Shown: one piece after another, positions 1-5,659 of the stretch
How positions within the stretch are numbered: position 1 is the stretch's first letter
Layout of the letters: the number at the start of each line of letters is the position of its first letter
Assembly: GCA_945863785.1 (NCBI GenBank)
Contig: CAMBAQ010000068.1
Span: 1 to 9,388, forward strand
Reading direction: 5' to 3'
Length of the DNA: 9,388 nucleotides
Source of the DNA: Chthoniobacter flavus
Lineage (GTDB): Bacteria > Verrucomicrobiota > Verrucomicrobiia > Chthoniobacterales > Terrimicrobiaceae
Translations under genes and position numbers: made by a program
The notes under the pieces: model-generated
Database searches by the model: none
What the model was told of the DNA's origin: nothing
The model's input: the letters and a program-made list of their open reading frames with translations, nothing else

Positions 1-308
1 GCAGAAATGAATCCACCGACCACCAAACCGCCACCGAGCCAAGCGGATAGTCGCACACGACGGCGCTTTTCTTCACGCAGATCGAGCAACATGATGATAA
101 AGAGGAACAGCACCATCACCGCACCCGCATAGACCAGCACTTGCACCACGGCGATAAAAAAGGCGTCCAAAGTGACAAAAACCGCCGCTAGGGCGATGAA
201 GGACAAGACCAAGCTCATGGCCGAGGAAACCGGATTCCGGAAGAAAACAACCCCCATGGCGGTGAGGAGCATCAGCAGCGAGAAAATCCAAAAGAGGACG
301 AGTTGCAT
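1..308 (-). CDS. nuoJ: NADH-quinone oxidoreductase subunit J (NuoJ), 3' end outside the window
   Basis: This is a membrane subunit of respiratory complex I, which passes electrons from NADH to quinone and pumps protons. The first 102 codons are visible; the rest lies left of base 1. The ATG at 308 opens a very hydrophobic protein with three membrane segments at about residues 3-23, 28-48 and 51-76. It carries family hallmarks: RNPVSSAMSLVLSF near residue 24, and QVLVYAGAVMVLFLF at 56-70, which in NuoJ contains the transmembrane helix 3 pi-bulge region. A charged cytoplasmic stretch (LDLREEKRRR) follows, then the start of a fourth helix. It lies 44 bases downstream of nuoI on the same strand, the usual I-J order, so co-transcription is likely. 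No Shine-Dalgarno sequence is visible before the ATG. Identification is firm. Confidence 0.93.
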   Translation of the reverse strand, partial: MQLVLFWIFSLLMLLTAMGVVFFRNPVSSAMSLVLSFIALAAVFVTLDAFFIAVVQVLVYAGAVMVLFLFIIMLLDLREEKRRRVRLSAWLGGGLVVGGFIS

Positions 309-352
309 GGGTGTGTTAAGTCGGGCTTTTTAGCAGCGAGTTGAGATTTGTT

Positions 353-883
353 CTACTTTTTTTCGTTCCACTTGTTCACAAGGCCGGTCTTCACGCCGCC
401 AAGTTCACGAAGTTTGGGAAGGTCGTGTACCATTTCCTCACGAGTGAGTCCGGTAATCGAGTAGTCCTTGCGAAGGTAGATGGCTTGTTCCGGGCAGACC
501 TCCTCACAGAGACCGCAATAAATGCAGCGGATCATATCAATATCGAATGCCTCAGGGCGTTTTTCGACTTTGCTCCACTTGTCCTCTGCCGGGATTTCCA
601 TCGGCTTGATGGTGATCGCGCGGGGCGGGCAGATAAACTCACACAATTGGCAAGCCACGCAGCGGTCGCGTCCCCACTCGTCGGTGACCAGCGTCGGCGC
701 ACCGCGATACCATTCGGGTAATTGGGCGTCCCATTTCTGCTCGGGATATTGCATCGTCACGCGCGTCTTGCCGAATAGACCGCTCAAGATGTGCCTCAGC
801 GTGATCATCAGGCCAGCCAGAATCGTGGGCAAATAAATCCTCTCAGCGAAAGTGAGGCGCGGACGTTTGACGATGTATGCCAT
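353..883 (-). CDS. nuoI: NADH-quinone oxidoreductase subunit I (NuoI), 8Fe ferredoxin-type subunit
   Basis: NuoI carries the two [4Fe-4S] clusters (N6a/N6b) that relay electrons in the peripheral arm of complex I towards the quinone site. Both motifs are complete in this 176-residue reading: Cys75, 78, 81 and 85 followed by Pro, and Cys120, 123, 126 and 130 followed by Pro. The N-terminal segment YLPTILAGLMITLRHI (18-33) and the TMQYPEQ box are typical of NuoI. The frame stays open upstream to a GTG at 937, which would add 18 residues (MSPQLPWSAKLARTTLTF). I prefer the ATG at 883 because the protein then starts with MAYIVKRPRLTFAERIYLP, as NuoI proteins usually do, and because a candidate promoter lies inside the extension. 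No Shine-Dalgarno sequence precedes either start. The upstream neighbour is coaD, not nuoH, which is unusual. Confidence 0.95.
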   Translation of the reverse strand: MAYIVKRPRLTFAERIYLPTILAGLMITLRHILSGLFGKTRVTMQYPEQKWDAQLPEWYRGAPTLVTDEWGRDRCVACQLCEFICPPRAITIKPMEIPAEDKWSKVEKRPEAFDIDMIRCIYCGLCEEVCPEQAIYLRKDYSITGLTREEMVHDLPKLRELGGVKTGLVNKWNEKK

Positions 884-896
884 AAAGGTGAGGGTG

Positions 897-925
897 GTTC
901 TAGCAAGCTTCGCGGACCATGGCAA
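897..925 (-). promoter_or_regulatory. Candidate sigma70-type promoter for nuoI-nuoJ
   Basis: Reading the minus strand, TTGCCA (920-925, five of six matches to the -35 consensus) is followed after exactly 17 bases by TAGAAC (897-902, four of six matches to -10). Transcription would start about 6 bases before the nuoI ATG at 883. That would give a near-leaderless message and fits the lack of a ribosome binding site. It lies in the gap after coaD, where a promoter for nuoI would be needed if the genes are not one operon. This is a prediction by eye; such matches also arise by chance. Confidence 0.33.
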
Positions 926-982
926 CTGCGGACTCACATTTTTAGTTTGCCCGAAGTTGACGCAGTTCCCGCGAACGGTGAT

Positions 983-1477
983 TTACTTTGACGATTTGGG
1001 AACGGCCTTAAGTAAAGACTCCAAAGCGGGCGGCGGAACAAAATGGCTCACGTCTCCCCCCAAGATCGCCACCTCTTTGATAATACGGGAACTGATATAG
1101 GTGTAATCTTCTTTGGAGGTGAGGAAGATGGTTTCGAGCCTTGGCTCAAGCTTGCGGTTCATCAACGCCATCTGGAACTCGAATTCAAAATCCGAGACGG
1201 CACGAAGTCCGCGAATGATCGTAAAGACATTTTGCTGACGCGCAAAATCGACAAGCAGTCCATCCAAGGAAATGATTTCTACCGCAGGATTGTCGCCCAG
1301 ACTTTCGCGAAGCATGGCGATCCGGTTTTCCACACTGAACATCGGTGCCTTCGACTTGCTCGCCGCCACAGCGACGATAACCGATGAAAAAATCTGCGTT
1401 GAACGTGTAATGATATCAACGTGTCCGCGGTGGACGGGGTCGAAGCTGCCGGGGTAGATTGCACAGTTCTTTTTCAT
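983..1477 (-). CDS. coaD: Pantetheine-phosphate adenylyltransferase (CoaD)
   Basis: CoaD catalyses the fourth step of coenzyme A synthesis in the cytosol: 4'-phosphopantetheine plus ATP gives dephospho-CoA and pyrophosphate. The 164-residue length is normal for the family. Visible motifs of the nucleotidyltransferase fold are the N-terminal YPGSFDPVHRGH (residues 8-19), with the catalytic HxGH-type His at 19, a lysine (Lys43) in SKSKAPMFS where the substrate-binding Lys sits, IRGLRAVSDFEFEFQMA at 88-104, and the C-terminal ISSR (128-131). The residues before GH are HR where TN is common, so the motif is the HxGH form. The ATG lies 3 bases after the stop of the GH1 glycosidase gene, so the two are probably translated from one transcript, although their functions are unrelated. 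No Shine-Dalgarno sequence is visible (upstream reads GCGAAATAAATC). Confidence 0.97.
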   Translation of the reverse strand: MKKNCAIYPGSFDPVHRGHVDIITRSTQIFSSVIVAVAASKSKAPMFSVENRIAMLRESLGDNPAVEIISLDGLLVDFARQQNVFTIIRGLRAVSDFEFEFQMALMNRKLEPRLETIFLTSKEDYTYISSRIIKEVAILGGDVSHFVPPPALESLLKAVPKSSK

Positions 1478-1480
1478 GAT

Positions 1481-2854
1481 TTATTTCGCTGGCGTTGGTT
1501 TGATTGCCTCCAATGCCGAAACCTTGGCGTTCGCACGGATGGTATCGCGGTAGAAATACGCGGAGGGTTTTAGCTCTCTCTCGTAGGTCTCGGGATTCAT
1601 CTTTGCGAGACCGAAAAGGGCCTTGTATCCGTAGTGCCACTCGTAATTGTCAGCAAGGGACCAACTAAAATAACCCCTCACATCGTAACCGTCGCGGATA
1701 GCGTGTCCGATGGCGGCGAGGTGATCCCGGATGTAGCTCACGCGCTTGGCGTCATTTCTTGTCGCGATACCATTTTCGGTCACCATCATTGGCTTTCCAT
1801 AGCGATTGCCGACTCTGCAGATTTCTTTGTAGAGGCCGTTCGGATCAATATACCACCCCATCATGGAGTAGTTGTGCCCGCGCCGCCACGCCTCGGCGAT
1901 AAGGGAGGTGGGACTGGCATGCTGGGAGTAATAGTAGTTGATCCCGAGAATATCGCAGACGTCATAAACGCGATCGAGGTGGTCGATATTGCCATGAATC
2001 ATCGTGGTGTAAAAAATTCCACCTGGATCGAGCGGAGATCCTTCCCACCAAGGCAACGCTTCTATGGCAAGAACCTTGGCCGTGGGTTTGATTTTTTTGA
2101 TGCGCACCGCGGCATCGCGGAACATTCCCGTACTAGCATCAATCGCTTTCCAATAAGTCCCAAAAGCGAGAGCCATCATCGGCGGCCACTGGGCAGCAAT
2201 GTAGGCAGTCGTGATCTGACCGTTCGGCTCATTCTGCGGGGCAAAATAATTCACGTGCGGAGCCAGAGCAGGAAGAACCTTGTCCAGATAGGACAACCAT
2301 CTCGAGCGGGCCTCGGGATGCAGCCAATTCGACGCCTTGGGGTTCTTTTTATCATAGAGCCAGGCTGGAAAAGTGAAATGCCAGAGGCAAATAACGGGCT
2401 CGATGCCAGCTTCTTTCAAGCGCCTAGCCATGCCGACATAGCGACGGATGGCTTCTTCGTTGAACTCGCCCTTGCGAGGCTCGATGCGAGCCCACTCGAT
2501 GCTGAAGCGATAATGGGTGACGCCGATTTTTTTGAGAGCGGCGATGTCCTTATCGAAATGCGTCCACGAGTAGAGTGCATTCCCCTTTTCCGGCGCCCCA
2601 TGCTGCGAAATGAGGATGTCCCAATCCGTCGAAAAATAATCCGCATCCCCAGGCTTCACGGCGGGATCTTCGTATTGATAACTCGCCGTGGAAATGCCCC
2701 AGGCGAAATTTCGGGATGGCTGAGGCTTCGATCGCGGCGGTCGCGGCTCAGGCCCAGTAGTATCGCGACCGAGCGGGTTGATGCACCCGGAGAGAAGTAG
2801 CGCCAGCGGAACAAGGATCATTCGATTTCGGATGCGCAAGGGCGTCAATTTCAT
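1481..2854 (-). CDS. GH1-family beta-glycosidase, predicted lipoprotein
   Basis: This retaining glycoside hydrolase of family 1 probably cleaves beta-glucosides or related beta-glycosides; the exact sugar cannot be told from sequence. In the 457-residue reading, the acid/base Glu is at 209 in QNEPNG, the nucleophile Glu at 360 in VTENG, and the conserved LWHFTFP (about 157-163), NYYYSQ, and SWSLADNYEW (397-406) are present. FAWGISTASYQYE at 50-62 is the family N-terminal signature. Before it come a basic n-region, a hydrophobic run and the lipobox LSGC with Cys24, then a Pro/Arg-rich linker of about 25 residues, so the enzyme should be lipid-anchored outside the cytoplasm. I chose the ATG at 2854 because it gives a well-formed signal peptide. 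A TTG at 2917 would add 21 residues, and an ATG at 2821 would remove the basic region. The TLNEP context is replaced by APQNEP. Confidence 0.92.
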   Translation of the reverse strand: MKLTPLRIRNRMILVPLALLLSGCINPLGRDTTGPEPRPPRSKPQPSRNFAWGISTASYQYEDPAVKPGDADYFSTDWDILISQHGAPEKGNALYSWTHFDKDIAALKKIGVTHYRFSIEWARIEPRKGEFNEEAIRRYVGMARRLKEAGIEPVICLWHFTFPAWLYDKKNPKASNWLHPEARSRWLSYLDKVLPALAPHVNYFAPQNEPNGQITTAYIAAQWPPMMALAFGTYWKAIDASTGMFRDAAVRIKKIKPTAKVLAIEALPWWEGSPLDPGGIFYTTMIHGNIDHLDRVYDVCDILGINYYYSQHASPTSLIAEAWRRGHNYSMMGWYIDPNGLYKEICRVGNRYGKPMMVTENGIATRNDAKRVSYIRDHLAAIGHAIRDGYDVRGYFSWSLADNYEWHYGYKALFGLAKMNPETYERELKPSAYFYRDTIRANAKVSALEAIKPTPAK

Positions 2855-2883
2855 GCCGCCAGCTAATGCCACCCCTTGCGCGC

Positions 2884-2915
2884 GCAAAAGCCTTTTTTTC
2901 AAATTCGGCAAAAGC
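2884..2915. repeat. Pair of GCAAAAGC direct repeats in the divergent glycosidase/pheA gap
   Basis: The octamer GCAAAAGC occurs at 2884-2891 and again at 2908-2915, 24 bases apart start to start, with a run of seven T between them. The pair lies in the 111-base gap between the divergently transcribed GH1 lipoprotein gene and the pheA-like gene, where operators or promoters would be expected. The spacing is a little over two helical turns, so a paired protein site is possible. Chance is an equally good explanation for two 8-mers. Confidence 0.25.
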
Positions 2916-2965
2916 AAGATGCAGGTTTGCGCGAAGCTGAAAGTTTGGTATGTCTTTGTACGAAC

Positions 2966-3790
2966 ATGAGCAAAGTCGCCTATCTTGGCCCCGAGGGCAC
3001 GTTTTCTGGAATTCTTGCTAGGCAGCGTTTTGGCAAGAAGTCGGAGCTTTTGTCCTGTCCAACGATTGACGCCGTTTTCGACGCCGTGCTCTCCGGAGCT
3101 TCACCAATGGGCCTTGTGCCGGTCGAGAATTCCTCCGGTGGGACGGTGCCAGATACAATTGACCTCTTCATCCGCCATGCCGGCTCGATTTTTATCCATG
3201 AGGAATTATCGCTGAATATTCGCATCGCCCTGCTCGGACGCAAGGGATCGAAAGTGAAGACGGTTTACTCCCACTTCACCCAAATCAAGCACCATGGTGA
3301 CTGGTTGAAATCCCGCCACCCCGGAGCCACCTTGGTCCCCGTGCAAAGCACAGCCATAGCCTCGGAGTTGGCTTCCTCCAACGCGAACAGCGCGGCTCTG
3401 GCCTCGCCCGGCGCGGCGGAAATTTATCACCTCGATGTGCTCGAGTTTCCCTCCGGCGCCGATGAGATTAATGTGACCAATTTTTTTACGATCTCGAAAA
3501 AGCCGATACTGAAGGTTTCCGCAAATCGAACGGCCTTCGTGGCCGCATTGAAAAACAGGTGCGGCAGCCTGCATCGCTTTCTCGGGCCTTTTTCGCGTCA
3601 AAAGGTGAGCCTCACCCGCATCGTTTCGCGTCCTGTTCCGGGGCAACCCCAAACCTACGTTTTTTACATCGAGGTCGAAGGATCCTCGAACGATCCAGAG
3701 GTCGCCCGATCTATCGAGCTTGCGAGCGGGCAGGCCCATTCGCTCACCCATCTTGGCAGCTTCCCACTCGGTCGCCGCTTCCGTTCCTGA
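2966..3790 (+). CDS. pheA: Prephenate dehydratase-like protein with C-terminal ACT domain
   Basis: Prephenate dehydratase converts prephenate to phenylpyruvate, the committed step of phenylalanine synthesis, in the cytosol. The ATG at 2966 gives 274 residues, the normal size of the single-function enzyme, beginning MSKVAYLGPEGTFS. An in-frame TTG at 2876 would add 30 non-conserved residues, so I reject it. The catalytic part (about 1-180) has GPEGTFS (8-14), PVENSSGG (52-59), VYSH (100-103), STA (128-130) and NVTNF (169-173). The ACT domain (about 188-270) has NRCGSLHRFLGPF, VSRP (220-223) and HLGSFP. Several signature positions differ from the family: TNF for TRF, GSL for GAL, VSRP for ESRP, and no Gln after YSH. 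These could mean altered activity or altered phenylalanine feedback. No fused chorismate mutase domain is present. tolB follows 35 bases later. Confidence 0.88.
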   Translation: MSKVAYLGPEGTFSGILARQRFGKKSELLSCPTIDAVFDAVLSGASPMGLVPVENSSGGTVPDTIDLFIRHAGSIFIHEELSLNIRIALLGRKGSKVKTVYSHFTQIKHHGDWLKSRHPGATLVPVQSTAIASELASSNANSAALASPGAAEIYHLDVLEFPSGADEINVTNFFTISKKPILKVSANRTAFVAALKNRCGSLHRFLGPFSRQKVSLTRIVSRPVPGQPQTYVFYIEVEGSSNDPEVARSIELASGQAHSLTHLGSFPLGRRFRS

Positions 3791-3825
3791 CTTGTCAAAC
3801 CCACCACACTTTGCCACAAAAAATT

Positions 3826-4983
3826 ATGCTCTCTATCTCTCCAACTCGACTTTCCGCACTTTTACTGAGTGCCATTCTCCTGCCAGGCGTCCTTACGGCT
3901 CAGGAAGCCACGATCACTGTCAAAAAAAGCGACACCATCAGCGTCGCCATCAAACCCTTCAGCGGCTCTGATGCTGCGATCGCGAGTAAGGTCGTCGCAA
4001 ACGATCTCGACCTCTCGGGCCTGTTCTCCGTCGGCATCCCCGAGAGAGCGAATTTTTTTGTCGGGGGATCCTCTGGTGGAGGCTCCCTGCAGGGCGTTGT
4101 CACTGACAACCGCGGTGGGGTCGTGCTTCAAAAAAACTACTCGGGGGACACTCGATCTGCCGCCCACAAATTCTCCGACGACATCGTCGAGACGCTGACC
4201 GGTCAACACGGCATCGCTGCTTCCAAGTTTGCGTTCGTGAGCAACCGGACTGGCGCAAAGGAAATCTACCTCTCGGACTACGATGGCGCCAACCTGCGTC
4301 AAATCACGCAAGAAAAGGCCATCAGCGTTGCTCCAGCCCTCTCTCCTGACGCATCCCGAATCGCCTACACCGGCTACCAGAGCGGATATGCAGACATCTA
4401 TCTCATCGATCTTGATTCCGGATCTCGCATCCCGATCATGAAGTTTCCGGGCACAAATTCCGGAGCGTCCTTCTCTCCTGATGGCAGCCGCATCGCTTGC
4501 ACATTGAGCCGCGACGGAAATCCCGAGCTTTACATCGCTGCCGCGAACGGCAGCGGCGCGCGACGCCTCACGAGATCACGCGGCGTGGAATCCTCGCCAA
4601 GCTGGTCACCGGATGGTGCCGAGATCGTTTATTCCTCGGACGATACTGGAGGACCTCTGCTTTACCGCATCAGCACCGCAGGGGGAGCCCCTCGCCGCAT
4701 ATCGACCGGCTTTAACTACTGCACCGAACCTAGCTGGTCGCCGGATGGTAAAAAAATCGCCTTCACCGTGCGCCAAGGTGGATTTTCGATCGCCATTGTA
4801 GATCTCGCCACTGGTGCGACCCGTGTCCTCGATCAAGGCCAAGATCCATGCTGGGGTGCGGACTCACGCCACATCATTTATAGCGACGGATCGACTATCA
4901 TGCTGATGGATACGATCAAAGGTCGCAAAACGCCTGTGGCAACCGGGCTCGGCAAGGTTTCCGAACCTAGCTGGTCGCGCTAA
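3826..4983 (+). CDS. tolB: TolB-type periplasmic beta-propeller protein
   Basis: TolB is the periplasmic part of the Tol-Pal system, which links the inner membrane, peptidoglycan and outer membrane and helps outer-membrane constriction at division. The ATG at 3826 gives 385 residues with a signal peptide (hydrophobic 8-24, likely cleavage after LTA at 25). The N-terminal D1 domain (about 27-130) includes VANDLDLSGLF (57-67), a Gly/Ser-rich loop and the closing VETLTGQHGIAASKFAFVS, the family signature at the domain join. The propeller follows, with blade motifs ALSPDASRIAY (171), SFSPDGSRIAC (215), SWSPDGAEIVY (259), SWSPDGKKIAF (303) and CWGADSRHIIY (342). The chain ends SEPSWSR, the half-motif that normally closes the propeller, so the gene looks complete. 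No tolQ, tolR, tolA or pal lies next to it. The D1 domain looks somewhat short. Confidence 0.88.
   Translation: MLSISPTRLSALLLSAILLPGVLTAQEATITVKKSDTISVAIKPFSGSDAAIASKVVANDLDLSGLFSVGIPERANFFVGGSSGGGSLQGVVTDNRGGVVLQKNYSGDTRSAAHKFSDDIVETLTGQHGIAASKFAFVSNRTGAKEIYLSDYDGANLRQITQEKAISVAPALSPDASRIAYTGYQSGYADIYLIDLDSGSRIPIMKFPGTNSGASFSPDGSRIACTLSRDGNPELYIAAANGSGARRLTRSRGVESSPSWSPDGAEIVYSSDDTGGPLLYRISTAGGAPRRISTGFNYCTEPSWSPDGKKIAFTVRQGGFSIAIVDLATGATRVLDQGQDPCWGADSRHIIYSDGSTIMLMDTIKGRKTPVATGLGKVSEPSWSR
4724..4978 (+). repeat. Exact 18-base repeat inside tolB (4724-4741 and 4961-4978)
   Basis: The sequence CCGAACCTAGCTGGTCGC appears twice, 237 bases apart and in the same reading frame. Both copies encode the EPSWS part of a propeller blade. 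The second copy ends 3 bases before the tolB stop codon (4981-4983). Protein-level repetition alone would not require identical codons, so the match suggests either a recent blade duplication or gene conversion, or simply coincidental codon use. Confidence 0.6.
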
Positions 4984-4986
4984 GCC

Positions 4987-5601
4987 TCAGCTCATCACAC
5001 GGAATCGCGGTGTGCAAAACCGCACCCACGCATAGCCGGCAAGCGCCCCACCCAAGTGCGCTGCATTGCCGATATTTCCGAACAACCCGGTGACAAGGAG
5101 AAAAAGCGAAGCGATGACGATGCTGAATCCAAGCCATCTTGCTTCCATCCGAACCGGAATAACGAAAAAAATGAGCGCCGTAATGGGCATTCGCGGGAAA
5201 AGAGCGGAAAAAGCGGCCACCAATCCGCAAATAGAGCCCGAAGCTCCTACCAGACTCGGCCCGGGTGAGATGAGCATCTGCAGTAATCCTCCCGCTACCC
5301 CGGCAACGAGATAGAAAATCACAAAGCGGCGAGCGCCCATCAACCTCTCCAATACCGGCCCCGTGAACCAAAGCCCGGCCATATTCACCAGCAAATGCAG
5401 GATCCCCGCATGGACAAACTGATATGTCACTAATTGCCATATTCTTCCATTCAAAATTCCGCGCCAATTCAACCCGAGAAAATCATCCACCCGAGCCCCA
5501 TTTGCACCGCCAAAAAAGGACGCAAAAATGAAAACGAGAACATTAATTGCAATCAAAACTTTGACTGCAGTGAGTTGAATTTTTTGTCCTCGATAAATCA
5601 C
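4987..5601 (-). CDS. Rhomboid-family intramembrane serine protease
   Basis: Rhomboid proteases cut membrane-protein substrates within or near the bilayer using a Ser-His dyad. This 204-residue protein has about six hydrophobic segments. The nucleophile is Ser121 in VGASGSICG (GxSG), the partner is His182 in NAAHLGGALAGY, and HLLVNMAGLWFTG at 69-81 supplies the conserved His and Asn of the oxyanion region. The W/R loop reads QLVTYQFVHAG. All catalytic elements are present, so it should be active; the substrate is unknown. The start is a GTG at 5601, chosen because the first membrane segment follows at about residue 12 and no suitable ATG lies near it. The gene is 58 bases downstream of trpS, probably in the same transcript. 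Its stop codon is 3 bases from the tolB stop on the other strand. Confidence 0.93.
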   Translation of the reverse strand: MIYRGQKIQLTAVKVLIAINVLVFIFASFFGGANGARVDDFLGLNWRGILNGRIWQLVTYQFVHAGILHLLVNMAGLWFTGPVLERLMGARRFVIFYLVAGVAGGLLQMLISPGPSLVGASGSICGLVAAFSALFPRMPITALIFFVIPVRMEARWLGFSIVIASLFLLVTGLFGNIGNAAHLGGALAGYAWVRFCTPRFRVMS

Positions 5602-5659
5602 CCCCGCAACCTAGCGACGGCTGGAGCTTTTGTCCATCCGCCGGTATTCGGAGCGCGAT

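Noticed and set aside
341..721. Plus-strand open frames of 126, 104 and 82 codons opposite nuoI and coaD
   Set aside because: They lie antisense to nuoI and coaD, whose motifs are complete, and they show no recognisable domain or composition of a real protein.
884..937. GTG-initiated 18-residue extension of nuoI
   Set aside because: The added residues do not resemble NuoI N-termini, the start codon is weaker, and the extension would overlap the candidate promoter.
940..982. Possible terminator after coaD (GTTC-GCGG-GAAC hairpin)
   Set aside because: The stem is only 4 bases and no T-run follows on the minus strand.
1634..2800. A 388-codon plus-strand open frame opposite the GH1 glycosidase
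   Set aside because: Its length is striking, but the minus strand encodes a full GH1 enzyme with both catalytic Glu residues. The antisense frame is rich in Arg and Pro with no family motif, which is typical of a mirror frame in GC-rich coding DNA.
2876..2965. TTG-initiated 30-residue extension of the pheA-like protein
   Set aside because: The extension lies before the conserved KVAYLGPEGTFS start, lacks family similarity and would occupy the only promoter space between the divergent genes.
3206..3817. A 203-codon minus-strand open frame opposite the pheA-like gene
   Set aside because: It is the shadow of a gene with clear domain structure, and no independent start signal or motif is seen.
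4990..5012. Possible bidirectional terminator near the tolB/rhomboid junction (CACAC/GTGTG)
   Set aside because: The stem has only 5 pairs around a 9-base loop, with no T-run on either strand, and lies inside the rhomboid coding region.
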